Shown here in pieces: positions 46,132 through 58,200 of a stretch of DNA of 64,000 nucleotides. The first letter of the stretch is position 1; each line of letters begins with the position of its first letter. A program made the position numbers and the translations under genes. The notes under the pieces are model-generated. The model was not told the DNA's origin and ran no database searches. It saw only the letters and a list, made by a program, of their open reading frames with translations. This DNA comes from an uncultured Prevotellaceae bacterium (lineage in GTDB: Bacteria; Bacteroidota; Bacteroidia; Bacteroidales; Bacteroidaceae). The stretch spans positions 269,391 through 333,390 of the forward strand of contig CAMJZV010000001.1 of NCBI GenBank assembly GCA_946410305.1, written 5' to 3'.

Positions 46132-49100
46132 TTATTTGAGTTTATTCAAGTCAATTTCTTTATATGCGACACGCAGACGGCGCCAAGTATAGACGGCATG
46201 CAGTTTACCATCCTTGCCCTGGATAATGGAAGGATAGGAGTACTGACTAATCGGTGAGTCTTCAAGGGTCAGAGCATGATGCCAGTGGGTACCATCACTA
46301 CTGATGGCAATGGAAAGTGGTGTGCGGACACCCTTTTTCGTACCAGCCAGTGTGCCAAAGTTATTATAGATGAGTACATGACGACCATCCTGTAGTGTGA
46401 CAGCATCGGTACCACTCTGGTTATTGGGGACATCAAGCAGGGTTACATTGCTCCACGTATCACCATTGTCGCTGGAGAAGGAAGTGCCAATTTTACCGTT
46501 ACGAGTACGCATCAGGACCTGCAGACGACCATCCTTTAACTTGAGGATAGAGGGTTGGATACAATCAATAGGGTGGCGACCATCCTTGGTGGCTACGCCT
46601 CCAGCATCTGGTGCTTCGATATCCTCTTTCTCACTCTTCGTGACGAGAGCTTTCATATCTTCTGTACGCATGGCTAGCTCTGCCTTAACGGGACCTACAT
46701 ATTTCCATTCCTTTTTGGCAATATCGTAAATCTCCATATGGAACTTCCAACCATTATCCTCCGTACTCGACGGACAGAGCAGACGACCATCAATAATCTC
46801 AGGCTTATTCTTAATAGGACCCAGGAATCCTTTGGGTAGCGGTTCCTTGTCGCTCCATGTACGTCCTCCGTCCTTCGACTTACAGAGCCATCCGGTCCAA
46901 TCGGCAACTTTGAGGCCCACCTTGAAGAACAACCACAACTCGCCATTGGGCATCTCTGTGACAACAGGATTCCAGCATGCCTTGCGACGCTGATTAGCTG
47001 AAGCAGAACCACGACGCACTGGACCTTCTGAAGCTGGTGTACTCTCGGCGGTGATACCAGCTAGCTCCGCATAGGCTGTACCTAATGTAAAGACCCCATC
47101 AGCCGCAAGGATAGGTTTGCTCCATTCCTGTTGTCCTTTCTTTTTAATACTCACCCAGATGCATACGTCAGGATTTCGCTCATGCTTACCACCAAAGTAA
47201 GTAGCTACGAGATCACCTTTCTTCGTTTCCACGATAGTAGCAGCATGGCACTGTGGGAATGAGGCTTGTTCATACAGGAACTCATCCTTCGTAATAGCTG
47301 GTGAAACGGTAGGTATGTCGCAAGAGAAATGATATTTACCAGAACCTACCTGTTTAACAGTACCATCGGGCAAACAGACATCGGCTGTAGTGTTACAAGG
47401 GATGGTGACATCCCACTCCACATGCTGCAACGTCTTTTGCCAATGGCTGGTCACCGTGCCATAGGGAGAATCATAACTCACATTTGCCCACGAGCAGTCT
47501 TGTATAGAGAACTCTGGTTTAAGAACAATGTGCTTATACGCGTTATCTTTTTGTCGGATACCGCCTACATATTGATAACACCAGGTGAGCAGGTCACCGA
47601 GGAGCATGACGTGGTTACCGCTGTTCATCTTCGGTGATGCCGTATTACCGTTCCAGAGTTCCCAGATAGTAGTGGCACCATTCTCTGCCATATAGCCCCA
47701 TGAGGGATAGCTCTTCTGTGTAGCTATCATATAGGCGATGTCACTGAACCCATTGTCACTTAGTCCACGCAACAACCAGGAGATTCCAATAACCCCGCAG
47801 GGTACGTGTGCGTTGTTCTTGACGATGATGTTCTCTACCACATTCTTCATCACCTCCACGCGATATTCCTCTGGTACGATACCGAACGAGAGTGCCACAA
47901 GATTAGCTGTTGCGGTATTGTTGGCGTAGAAGATAGAGTCGGGATAGAGCACATGGCCTGGAGCAGGCGAGGTGCCTTTCTTGACCGTCAGGAATTGCTT
48001 ATTGAATGCCGCTGTCATCTGTTCCCTGATAGGTCGCCAATAGTCGGCATCGCATCCCCACTGTTCCATCAGCTGCATGGTGCGGATGATATAGGCTGTA
48101 GAGATGAGTGTCACATCCGTCTTGCGTGCAGGGTCTTGTGAATGAATGAGTTCCAGCTTTTCTGGTGGTACACACCAATCAGCATACTTGCCACAATGGA
48201 TGATACCATTCTTGCCATATTCCTCGATGATATGCTGTACCCATTTCTTGATATAAGGATAGCTGTCAATGATGGGCTGTTTGTTACCATACTGCCGCCA
48301 CAGCATGTCACAGGTGAAAGGTAGCGCAGCAGCCCATGCCACATCGTCTGAGTAATAATTCCAGAAGGCTGGTGCCACATCAGGGATACACCCGTCCGTG
48401 CGCTGTGCCTCACAGATGTCACGCATCCACTTAGTATAGAGTCGTTCATTGTTGAAAAGAAAGCTCTCACCCAACGATCCCATCGTTCTGTCACCCAACC
48501 AAGGCTGGCGTTCGTCACGTTGTGGACAGTCCACAGGCATCCCTTTATAATTATCCAAGACACCCCACCAGGCATTACGCACCAACTGCGTCAGAACAGG
48601 GTCAGAACACTCAAAATGTCCTGTCGATGACATCTCGTCAGCTACTACCTCGGCGACGAAGTCGTCCTTCTTACAATCTTTCAGTCCAATGACCTCAGCA
48701 TACTTAAAGCCATGATAGACAAAGGTGGGTGTCCACCAACGTCCTTCTTTTCCTTCCTCACCATTGCAGACGTAGATATCTGTCGAGCGCGCATTGCGGA
48801 AATTCTCGCGATATAGTGAGCCGTCATCATTCAGTCTTTCAGCATAGACGATACGAATGGTGTCACCTTTCTGGCCACGAACACGAACCTTGAGCCAACC
48901 TGCAATATTCTGACCTATATCCACAATGTGACCATTCAGCGATGAAGGGTTGATTTGCTGTAACACCTTCATACCTGGCGTCATCTGACTGCGCAGATAA
49001 GCTTGAGGGATATCCGTGCGTTCGGCCTTCATCCATTTCGAATCATCGTAGCCAACCTCACTCCAACCCATCATCTCCCTGCGGGCGTCATATTCCTCAC

Positions 49101-50031
49101 CATCATATTCGTTGTTTGCACGAATGGGACCATTCGCAGTTACCTTCCATCCCTTGTCGTCAGTCTGCAGGCGCTGTGTTGTTCCGTCAGTATATTCCAC
49201 GATAACGTTGATGCGGCACTTGGGATAGCCAAAGGTATGAATCTTATAGGGTTTGTGTTGCTGCATAGGAAAGTAACGGCCGTTGCCTAAGACGATACCG
49301 AGACAGAGACATTTACCCGGTCCCTCACACATAAGGGGATATTTCTCAATGCTCTCCGTCACGTCATAGGTATTATAATAGATAGTCTTGCGGTAGTCTG
49401 AGGGGACAGGCTGCAGCACGCCATCACCCATGCGCTGACCATTGACGTAGAACTCATGCAGACCAATGCCGGCAACGTATGCCGTTGCTCGTTTCAACGT
49501 TTTGTCCTTCAACTGAAACTCCTTTCGCAGATAGCGAGCAGCCATACGTGTATGGAAGCCACGTTCCTCACCTGGCATCAGACGCTCCAGACCAATCCAG
49601 TAACCACTCCATTTACCTTCATGCAACAGGCCGATACTGAAATGCTCATCACTGCTCCAATCCGATTCTCCAACAGTAGTCCATACCTTTACCTTCCAAG
49701 TACAAGCGGTATTGCTTTGCAATGGCTTGCCTGCGTATGGGAGCCATAGCTGTTGGTCACTATCCACCTTGCCTGTGTTCCACACTTCACCTTGTTCGTC
49801 ACATACGATAATCTGATAGGCTGTCTGACGGACATCCTGCTGATTGCTCGTTATCTGCCAGGAGAAACGTGGTTCTGCAGTATCTATACCCAGTGGTCGT
49901 TTCAGATTCTCCACGGTGAGGTTCGTGACGCTCACACCAGGTATTGCAACCTTCTTCTTGGCTGCACATACTGGCAATGTCAGGAGCATCAAGACTATCC
50001 AGTAAACACCTCTTCTCATCTTTTTACTCAT
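46132..50031 (-). CDS. Fusion: N-terminal GH78 alpha-L-rhamnosidase plus C-terminal sialidase-fold (GH33-like) domain
   Basis: GH78: MPVDCPQRDERQPWLGDRTMGSLGESFLFNNERL. Sialidase-like: YEQASFPQCHAATIVETKKGDLVATYFGG, Asp boxes SKDGGRTWSD and SSDNGDTWSN. Confidence 0.87.
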   Translation of the reverse strand: MSKKMRRGVYWIVLMLLTLPVCAAKKKVAIPGVSVTNLTVENLKRPLGIDTAEPRFSWQITSNQQDVRQTAYQIIVCDEQGEVWNTGKVDSDQQLWLPYAGKPLQSNTACTWKVKVWTTVGESDWSSDEHFSIGLLHEGKWSGYWIGLERLMPGEERGFHTRMAARYLRKEFQLKDKTLKRATAYVAGIGLHEFYVNGQRMGDGVLQPVPSDYRKTIYYNTYDVTESIEKYPLMCEGPGKCLCLGIVLGNGRYFPMQQHKPYKIHTFGYPKCRINVIVEYTDGTTQRLQTDDKGWKVTANGPIRANNEYDGEEYDARREMMGWSEVGYDDSKWMKAERTDIPQAYLRSQMTPGMKVLQQINPSSLNGHIVDIGQNIAGWLKVRVRGQKGDTIRIVYAERLNDDGSLYRENFRNARSTDIYVCNGEEGKEGRWWTPTFVYHGFKYAEVIGLKDCKKDDFVAEVVADEMSSTGHFECSDPVLTQLVRNAWWGVLDNYKGMPVDCPQRDERQPWLGDRTMGSLGESFLFNNERLYTKWMRDICEAQRTDGCIPDVAPAFWNYYSDDVAWAAALPFTCDMLWRQYGNKQPIIDSYPYIKKWVQHIIEEYGKNGIIHCGKYADWCVPPEKLELIHSQDPARKTDVTLISTAYIIRTMQLMEQWGCDADYWRPIREQMTAAFNKQFLTVKKGTSPAPGHVLYPDSIFYANNTATANLVALSFGIVPEEYRVEVMKNVVENIIVKNNAHVPCGVIGISWLLRGLSDNGFSDIAYMIATQKSYPSWGYMAENGATTIWELWNGNTASPKMNSGNHVMLLGDLLTWCYQYVGGIRQKDNAYKHIVLKPEFSIQDCSWANVSYDSPYGTVTSHWQKTLQHVEWDVTIPCNTTADVCLPDGTVKQVGSGKYHFSCDIPTVSPAITKDEFLYEQASFPQCHAATIVETKKGDLVATYFGGKHERNPDVCIWVSIKKKGQQEWSKPILAADGVFTLGTAYAELAGITAESTPASEGPVRRGSASANQRRKACWNPVVTEMPNGELWLFFKVGLKVADWTGWLCKSKDGGRTWSDKEPLPKGFLGPIKNKPEIIDGRLLCPSSTEDNGWKFHMEIYDIAKKEWKYVGPVKAELAMRTEDMKALVTKSEKEDIEAPDAGGVATKDGRHPIDCIQPSILKLKDGRLQVLMRTRNGKIGTSFSSDNGDTWSNVTLLDVPNNQSGTDAVTLQDGRHVLIYNNFGTLAGTKKGVRTPLSIAISSDGTHWHHALTLEDSPISQYSYPSIIQGKDGKLHAVYTWRRLRVAYKEIDLNKLK

Positions 50032-51520
50032 TTAAGTCTCTTGCTTTTCCAGAAAGTGACATATCAGATATCTGCACTTGGTCTTTCTGCAGATAGTCTT
50101 TCGAGGCATCCACAGCAATCAGCACACCGTCTTCGATACCCGTTCCCTTCTTATGCATACGGAACGTCTGCACCTTGGAATCATATTCTCCAAAGTAGCG
50201 TAGCTCTCCTGTAGCGGCATTCATCCACCATACGTTCTTCTTGTTGCCGCTGATCTTCGTCAGGTCGAGTTTCATGACACGACTCGTATAGTTATACACC
50301 ATCAGATAATCATTTCCACGTGTTGCTATGAGACGGTCATACTGTTTACCATTCTCCAGGATGATGCTTTGGTCAGGTACACGCTCAAAATAGGGATTCG
50401 CACCGCCACACTCAGACCGTGGGTCAGAGAAAGACAACATCAACTGCTTCAGATATTTCATCTGGTTGAAGCCAGGATCATGAAGTCCCTGATACCATGT
50501 CTTCACATCACCGGCATCACCATAACTCGTCGGATAACCCGGTTTCAACATCTGCATGATGGCATTATGTCCATAGGTATGTCCACAACTGCCAGCAAAC
50601 ACACTCCAGTAGGCATAACGGCGCACATCCCATGCCTGCCAACGTGCCTCGTTCTTGTCATGTAGACCCATAGGAATATCCTCATAGCTGGGTTCTGCGT
50701 CCAATACGGGCTTGATGGGGTTATACTTCCATGTAGAGTCGACATACATCCAGTTGTCCTCCTCCGTATTGTCAGGAATGGGATATTCGGCATTGCCCAT
50801 ACGCTGTCCATACTTACGATGTCCGCTCTGGAAGGTATGGAAATCCATCCATGAAGCCTTGCTCCACCACTTGGCGGAGGTATAACGTCCACGGGGATGA
50901 TAGGTCATCAGGTGGTTCTGGTCTATTGACTTGATGGTCGTTGCCAGCGCATTCCATACCTCTGGTTTGATATCACCCTGGATATCACCACCCATAAACC
51001 AGATGATGTTCGGTTTGTTCTTATAGCGGTTGGCGAGGAACGTACCATATTTCTTAGCGTCTTCAACACTCAGCTTGCCGTCCTTGACCAGTCCGCCCCA
51101 GATACATACCATACCGATATAGATACCATTCTGTTCGGCCATGTTGATGATATAGTCCAGATGGTCCCAATAGCCATAAACACCCTTCTGGTTGATGTTC
51201 TTGAAGTTCCAACCATCTATATTCGACATCTGTCCATAGATGTTATAGGCAGGTACACCGTCAATGACCTGTATCTGTACCACGTTGTAGCCAGCCTCCC
51301 GACAGCATTGCAGATACCACTCTGCCTCGGCGCGGTCGAGTCGTTCCGGTAACAGCCATCCTGTCTCCCCCTGCCAAAAGAAAGGCTGTCCGTTCTCAAA
51401 CTGCAGATAACGCTGGTTATCAGACACTTTCAACTTCCCGTTTTCCCACGGTTTGCCTGCTTGTGCCGATAGTGTCAGCACGACGAGGCTACATATCATC
51501 AATAATTTCTTCATAATCAA
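50024..51520 (-). CDS. GH140-like (DUF4038) apiosidase candidate
   Basis: [71 protein letters not shown]. Confidence 0.83.
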   Translation of the reverse strand: MIMKKLLMICSLVVLTLSAQAGKPWENGKLKVSDNQRYLQFENGQPFFWQGETGWLLPERLDRAEAEWYLQCCREAGYNVVQIQVIDGVPAYNIYGQMSNIDGWNFKNINQKGVYGYWDHLDYIINMAEQNGIYIGMVCIWGGLVKDGKLSVEDAKKYGTFLANRYKNKPNIIWFMGGDIQGDIKPEVWNALATTIKSIDQNHLMTYHPRGRYTSAKWWSKASWMDFHTFQSGHRKYGQRMGNAEYPIPDNTEEDNWMYVDSTWKYNPIKPVLDAEPSYEDIPMGLHDKNEARWQAWDVRRYAYWSVFAGSCGHTYGHNAIMQMLKPGYPTSYGDAGDVKTWYQGLHDPGFNQMKYLKQLMLSFSDPRSECGGANPYFERVPDQSIILENGKQYDRLIATRGNDYLMVYNYTSRVMKLDLTKISGNKKNVWWMNAATGELRYFGEYDSKVQTFRMHKKGTGIEDGVLIAVDASKDYLQKDQVQISDMSLSGKARDLNE

Positions 51521-53925
51521 TAGAGTATATATTCGTTATTGGCCTTTGTCGACAGTGTATAGACATTAGCCTCCTGCGTCTTCTTCAGTCCCTTGCCCTT
51601 CAGCGGGGTGTTAGAGCGTAGCTTACAGATGCCTCCCAGCTTCGAACGGACGACGGCCTTGACGAGTTTTCCGTCTTTCCAGTCGATGTCTATCTCATAA
51701 CCGCCACGAGCCACTAAGCCTTTCACACTTCCGTCTTTCCATACAGCAGGAAGAGCGGGCAACAGATAGATATAGCCGTCATAACTCTGCATCAGCATCT
51801 CCGCAATACCAGCTGTACAGCCGAAGTTACCATCAATCTGGAAAGGCGGATGCGCATCAAACATATTCGGATAGGTACCTCCCGTCTGTTTGACAGCACC
51901 AAAGATCAAGAAAGTGTCGGCAGTGAGTGTCAACTGGTCTTTGATAAGCTTGTAGGCGCGTTCACCATCCAGCAGACGGGCCCACGAGCAGACCTTCCAA
52001 CCCATACTCCATCCTGTCGACACGTCGCCACGGGCCTCCAATGACTTACGGGCTGCATTCCACAAATCAGGGGTACGTGTAGGCGTAATCTGATAGGAAG
52101 GATATAAACCATAAAGATGCGAGAAATGACGGTGATCATCCTTTGGGTCATCCAGGTCGTCCAGCCACTCCTGCAACTGTCCCCACTTACCAATCTGCAT
52201 GGGAGGCAGCTGCTTTAGTTGATAGTTGATAGTTGATAGTGTAGAGTTGTTGTCACCTAAGATTTTTGCAGCCTCAAGCACATTGGTATAGAGTTCTGTC
52301 ACTATCTGATTGTCCATCGTTACGCCAGCGTCCAAAGGTGTGGGACGACCTTTGCCGCCATGTTCAGGAGACTCCCCAGGACATACGACGAGCCACCCCT
52401 TGGTGGGATGCTTGACAAGTGTTTGCGTAAAGAAGCGGGCAGCATCCAGCATGATGGGATAATACTGGCGAAGGAAGTCCTTGTCGCCTGTATAAAGATA
52501 GTGTTCCCACAGATGGCGACAGAGCCAGGCGGCACCCATCGGCCATAAGCCTGTCTGTGCACGATCCACAGGTCCTGTGATGCGCCATTGGTCTGTGTTG
52601 TGGTGCAATACCCAGCCTCCCACACCATACATATCGCGAGCTGTCACCTTGCCTTGCTCGTATATCTCGCGGATGAGTTTGAACAATGGCTCGTTCATCT
52701 CCGTCAGGTTACACACCTCTGACGGCCAGTAGTTCATCTCCAGATTGATGTTCGTCGTGTATTTCGAATCCCAGGAGGGGAACATTTTGTCATTCCAAAT
52801 GCCCTGCAGGTTGGCAGGATTCATATTGCCAGGCTGTGAACTACTGATGAGCAGATAACGTCCGAATTGGAAATAGGTAGCCACAAGGTAATTGTCAGCG
52901 AAAGAATCGCTGACCACACTGAAACGCTCGATACGCTTATTCATGGGAACGTTGGCATATTTGTCCTCGCCCAGATTCAGCTTTACACGATCGTAGTACT
53001 TATGATACGTCTTTTCGTGCTGAGCCTTCAGCTCTTCATAGCCCAATGCCATAGCTTTGTACAGACGCTCCTTCGACTGAGCTACCTCATCGCCAGTAAT
53101 ATCTTTGTAATTCTTTACGTTTGTGCCAATGGTGAGATATATCGTTGCTTCGTCGGCTCCTACAACGCTGATATTACCATTCGAACCACTTTGTTTGCCA
53201 CCCTTCGTCTGAACAGCCATACGTCCCATGTAGCGTACCTTGCCCTTCAGTCCCTCATGTTTGGAAGAAACGCCTTGCAGATAGGCGGTAGCAAATTCTT
53301 CATTCTTCATTCTTAATTCTTCACTTCCAATGAGTGGATTCTCATGAGGTGTGGTCATATTAGCAGTGAACGTGATTTTTCCCTTCTCACTTGCCGTCAG
53401 ATGGATGGCAATGACATGGTTGCCGCCAAGTGGTGTGATCACTTCACGCTCATACCTCACACCGTCCACCTCGTAGCGGACAACGGTTCTCCCGTTGTCT
53501 AAATCCAAAAACCGTTCATAGTTCTTATAGTCCGCATGTCCCGGCATCGCAATATACAGGTCGCCGAAGGGTTGGTATGGCATACCCATATTCTGACCAG
53601 CAGCATTAGGCATCACCTTCGCATTCGCCAAGTCCTGAGCCTCCTTGAATTTCCCTTCAAAGATCAACCGACGCACCTCTGGCAATGCCTCTTTCGCATT
53701 GGGATTGACGACATTATTAGGTTGTCCTGCCCAAATAGTCTCTTCATTCAGTTGGATATGCTCCACAGCAGGTGTGCCAAATACCATACCACCAATCACG
53801 CCATTACCTACAGGCAATGCTTGTGTCCAGGTCTGTGCAGGACGATCATACCACAGTCTATATTCAATGCATAATGCATAATGCGTAATGCATAATGACA
53901 GTGCCGTTAAGAAAAGTCTTTTCAT
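51517..53925 (-). CDS. GH95 family enzyme (alpha-L-fucosidase / alpha-L-galactosidase)
   Basis: [80 protein letters not shown]. Confidence 0.93.
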   Translation of the reverse strand: MKRLFLTALSLCITHYALCIEYRLWYDRPAQTWTQALPVGNGVIGGMVFGTPAVEHIQLNEETIWAGQPNNVVNPNAKEALPEVRRLIFEGKFKEAQDLANAKVMPNAAGQNMGMPYQPFGDLYIAMPGHADYKNYERFLDLDNGRTVVRYEVDGVRYEREVITPLGGNHVIAIHLTASEKGKITFTANMTTPHENPLIGSEELRMKNEEFATAYLQGVSSKHEGLKGKVRYMGRMAVQTKGGKQSGSNGNISVVGADEATIYLTIGTNVKNYKDITGDEVAQSKERLYKAMALGYEELKAQHEKTYHKYYDRVKLNLGEDKYANVPMNKRIERFSVVSDSFADNYLVATYFQFGRYLLISSSQPGNMNPANLQGIWNDKMFPSWDSKYTTNINLEMNYWPSEVCNLTEMNEPLFKLIREIYEQGKVTARDMYGVGGWVLHHNTDQWRITGPVDRAQTGLWPMGAAWLCRHLWEHYLYTGDKDFLRQYYPIMLDAARFFTQTLVKHPTKGWLVVCPGESPEHGGKGRPTPLDAGVTMDNQIVTELYTNVLEAAKILGDNNSTLSTINYQLKQLPPMQIGKWGQLQEWLDDLDDPKDDHRHFSHLYGLYPSYQITPTRTPDLWNAARKSLEARGDVSTGWSMGWKVCSWARLLDGERAYKLIKDQLTLTADTFLIFGAVKQTGGTYPNMFDAHPPFQIDGNFGCTAGIAEMLMQSYDGYIYLLPALPAVWKDGSVKGLVARGGYEIDIDWKDGKLVKAVVRSKLGGICKLRSNTPLKGKGLKKTQEANVYTLSTKANNEYILY

Positions 53926-55217
53926 TTGTAGAGAGATTTGAGTTGTTCGTCAGGTTCTATCTCTATCTTACTCTCATCAAGCATCGTACGATCGAGTCCA
54001 AAAACATCAATGAAGAAGTCATAGACGGCATTGCGTTTGTTCTCGCGGAAGTCGTGTCGTTCGTTGGGCAGATGCACATTACGCACCTGCTCCTTGGCAC
54101 CATAGAAGCCGTATATACGTTGCAGGTATGGGAACTCCAGAGTAGGAACACTACTGGTCCAGTCGCCACCGTCACTCACAATCAGCATGGGTTTGGGAGC
54201 CATGACGGCAGCCAGTTCTGGTTCACACGTGCCACCAGCCGCAAGTTGCACGGGTTTACCACTCTCACAGGGACAACCACCATCGAAGTGCGAGGCGAGA
54301 TGTACCACAGGGGCTGAAGCTGTAACACGCTCATCCAACAACGACAACAGAACAGTATGGGTACCTCCGCCTGAGCCACCCATCACACCGACACGCTCTG
54401 GGTCAATGTCCTTGCGGTTTTTCAGCATCCAGTCAAGAAGAATATAGCCACAGGCAGCCTGATAGACATGTGCACGACTGGTATGGTGTGCCTCAGCACC
54501 CACCTCTTTCTCTGACTCGCCCCAGCCGTAGAGGTCGAAGTCTACGCAGACGGCCCCCATCCGTGCCAAAGTCCCTAAGCGTTGCTGTTCGTCTTTCCGA
54601 TAGCGCATGGGCCAGTGTCCGTCAGGGCAGACAATCAAAGCGTGCTTGCCCTTCTTCGTCGAAGCATAGATGGTGCCAAAGAGATGTTGTCCGGGTGTCA
54701 GTTCGATACAGATATTCTGTGTGGTATAACCGTCATGCTTACGGATCTTGGAGAGCAAAGGCTTTCCCAACACACATGAGTCCAGGAAAGCATCAAGCTC
54801 CAGGCGCTGGCGCACCTCACGACGCAGGCTGTCACGTCTGGCCTCCCACTCTGCCTTATTGCTATACAGCGTAGAGAGGTAGTCGAGCATCTGTCGTCCT
54901 TCTTCCTCATGGCGACGGGGATACTCATAGCGTTTAATCTTATACACGTTGCCAGACTGTTTCCACCAGTTCCAGTCGAAGTGCTTACAGATATTATCAA
55001 GCGTCTGCTCCAGCGAATAGGGACGGATACGGAAATCGGCATACGGAAGTACGACACCTGCCGTATCGACATTCCCGTCGAATTTGAATCTCACGTCAAA
55101 GCGTTTTGCCACATCCCTCATCACGTCACTCACCGGACGGCGGAACTGGTTCTCGTAGGTCTGTGCCGTGGTTTCCATTGCCAGTAGCATCACGGCTATC
55201 ATGAATATTTTTCTCAT
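53922..55217 (-). CDS. Alpha/beta-hydrolase esterase (BT1017-like pectin methylesterase candidate) with N-terminal STN-like domain
   Basis: [12 protein letters not shown] nucleophile elbow, [17 protein letters not shown] His region; N-terminal [55 protein letters not shown]. Confidence 0.75.
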   Translation of the reverse strand: MRKIFMIAVMLLAMETTAQTYENQFRRPVSDVMRDVAKRFDVRFKFDGNVDTAGVVLPYADFRIRPYSLEQTLDNICKHFDWNWWKQSGNVYKIKRYEYPRRHEEEGRQMLDYLSTLYSNKAEWEARRDSLRREVRQRLELDAFLDSCVLGKPLLSKIRKHDGYTTQNICIELTPGQHLFGTIYASTKKGKHALIVCPDGHWPMRYRKDEQQRLGTLARMGAVCVDFDLYGWGESEKEVGAEAHHTSRAHVYQAACGYILLDWMLKNRKDIDPERVGVMGGSGGGTHTVLLSLLDERVTASAPVVHLASHFDGGCPCESGKPVQLAAGGTCEPELAAVMAPKPMLIVSDGGDWTSSVPTLEFPYLQRIYGFYGAKEQVRNVHLPNERHDFRENKRNAVYDFFIDVFGLDRTMLDESKIEIEPDEQLKSLYK

Positions 55218-58200
55218 TTGTATGTCAGTTTTCCTATGTCCTGGCGATTAGCCACCACTTTCCCGTCAACCATCAGCGTCAGTCCGCTGCCCTGATGATA
55301 GCGTTGTCCATCCTTATCCCAGATGATGGTCAGTATATGACCACGATAGTTCACACCGTCCAGACAGAAGTAGTTCCATTTGTCTTGCGGCACGAGGGGG
55401 TTCACCACGATACTGCCGTCTTCTTGAGGACGCAGTCCCACGATTCCTGTAATCATCAGGTCGTTGAACGTCGAGTGGTTATAATAACGGCTACGCTCAC
55501 GGTCACCCATCAGCCATGCTCCGTTCTTCTCATCAAGATACTCCCCGATATAGGGTCGTCCACGGTGGTGCTGCGACTCCACATAGAGCTCCATCTGGCG
55601 GAAGAACACCCCATCAAGCCCATTAGACCCATTAGTCCCATTCAAATAGTTCCCCAGCGCTGTTAGCGTCTGTGAGGTAGCAAAGGGCCATATGGCACCA
55701 TCCCACTCACACTTCCCCACTCCATGACTGCGGAACAGTGGATGACGGCGCTCTGCGGTTGTCAGTCCATAAGGAGCCGAGAATCCCTGTTCATCTGTCA
55801 GCTGCTCCCATGCCACATCATACTGGGAGGATGACGGCAGATTAAAATACCAAGGAATATAACCTATCGCCTCACGGACAGCAGCAGAGGTGTCGCCACG
55901 CAAGGTCTCAAAGAACTGGTGGTCCTTGTTCCATAGCTTCGTCTCTACCAGTTGTCGTAACGTATCTGCCTTCAACTCATAGTCCGTTGCCTTGGCAGTT
56001 TCTCCCGTCATACGGTTCATGACGGCAAGAGCCTTGGCATTGCCAAACATATAACTATTGATGGTGGGACGCGCATATTGCTTCTTACGTCCACCACTGA
56101 TACTTTCCTCCATACCGTCCTGTACGTCGCCCTGCCAGTAGAGTCCGCTCGCCAGACGGTTGGTACGTTCCCAACGGGCATATTCCTCTTCCAGTCTGGG
56201 TTTCAGTCCGAAAAGGAAATCATTGTCGCCCTGTACCTTCCACATCTCCAGGACAGCAGCAGGATTCCACGACGAGAACTTATTCATCTTCGTCATCGCC
56301 TGTCCGTCATTGCCATAGTACCACGTACGCAGTATCTGGTGCAGATAGGTGGTATCCCTCAGCCAACGGCTCTCCATCACATGATGGCCGATAGCACAGG
56401 CAATCAGGTTATAGCGGTCGGCATAGGAACGCTGCACGAGGAATTCCGTCATACCATAGCCCACAGGAGTCCGCTTGATATGCTTGCGCAAGGTCCACCA
56501 GCGGTAGTAGTACATCTCCTTGAAGTTCTCCTGCGGACAGTCGAACAGGGGGATATTCCTACGCATCCATTCCGACGATTGCGCATTGGGGATGGTGGTG
56601 ACGATATTCTCGTCCTCCATCGTATTGAAGTGTTCTGCATAGTGGGCATAGTCATCATAGTCGAGGACAGCGGTAACACTGCCGTCTACAGGACGGGAAA
56701 CAACATTTGCGATGGCGAACGAGGCCTCCGGATTGCTCTCATCGGCACGGGGCATATCAAAGTCCTGGTCGGCAGGTGTATTGATATCGGGTTTGTCGAA
56801 AGGCATTCCCGTACGGAACACGATACGACTGATGCTCTCCACGGGTGTATCAAACTGTCGTTCACAGGCTTTCTTACCGTTCAGGTAATAGACGGCACGA
56901 TGCAACGAGGTGGAAAGGACTGCCTTGATATGATAGGTCGTACCTGGCTCATAGTGCTTGAGCAGAGTACCGTATCTGGCACCACCCTTCACACGGATGA
57001 CTCCCGTAGAGTCTACCACGATACGGGAACACACATTCCCTGCATCGTCCACGAACTCGACATCCAGCTCCCCATAGCTATTCTGAGCCGTCTTCAGGTC
57101 AAACTCCACTTCCAGTTCCTTGGTATTGGGAATCATGCGCTCCACCTTCGCATAGTCGTAGGGATCGCAGTCGCTCAGTTGTAGCCACTCTCCCTGAAGA
57201 GAAACAGGAGCCCACTGGGGAGAATAGAGGTTCCAGTCTGTCAGCTGCGACAGCGTCGAAAACTGACTGAACGAACCATTGGCATGGGTGGTTGCTTCCA
57301 TCCGAACTGGTACGGGGATACGACTCACCCACATATCCTCTTTATTATTGGAATAGGTAACCCATAAATCTGAGGTGAGAGGTGAGGGGTGAGAGGTGAG
57401 AGACTCATTGTTCTCAATGCCGCGGACATACTGGGGACCATAACTCTTATACTGGCCGCCATGGCGCAGAGGTGTCACCTCGCCATTGACAAGACTCAGC
57501 GTCGTATAGTCAAGTCCGTCCTGACTGAGTGAGATGGCAAGGGGCCAGCGATATTCCGACGGGTTATAGACAGTGGCATAGGTACCATCCGACAAGCGCT
57601 GTCCCCATATCTTCGCATTTGAATTAACGAAGCCAGGAGCACGGTCGCAGCCCAGTTTTCCATTGACATCCTGCAAGCGCCACGTATGACCTCCATCGGC
57701 AGAGATACTCGTGACGGCATGTTTCCACAGCGCTACCTTCCTGCCGTCAGGCAACGTATAGCCGCTGAATGCCTTGTAAGGTTTGTCTAATGGAATGATA
57801 GGATCGTTGCGGTCAGTCTCTTCCACCCACTGCATCCTTTGCATGGGGTCGGCAAGCATAGCATCAACGGCAGCTACAAAACCTTTGTCCTTCGATTTCT
57901 TATAATACGGATAGTCCGTGTTCTTCTCACTAAAGCCGTGGTTATAATAGACGAAGTAGATAGGTCCGAAAGAGCCGTCTTTCTTAATCTCACGCACCAC
58001 CCTACCGATACCGTTGCCGTCGTTAGGGTCGTCCTTAATGGTCAGGCAGATGCCGTAGTTGCCAGTAGCAAGCAGTTTGCCGTTGGGTGCGGCAAACCAT
58101 CCCACCCTTTGGTGCATCACTGCCTTCAGGTTGTGGGCAGGTGGAAAGTTTCTGCCTTCCTTTGTCCATCCCTCTGGCACGTTATATTCGGGAAACAACT

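Noticed and set aside
46132-47310. Host-glycan sialidase
   Set aside because: Fused to a rhamnosidase in a pectin-type locus, with no sialic acid genes other than a generic aldolase; Kdo-type substrate is more consistent.
56078-57184. 368-aa plus-strand ORF
   Set aside because: Antisense to the trimodular glycosidase; no recognisable domain.
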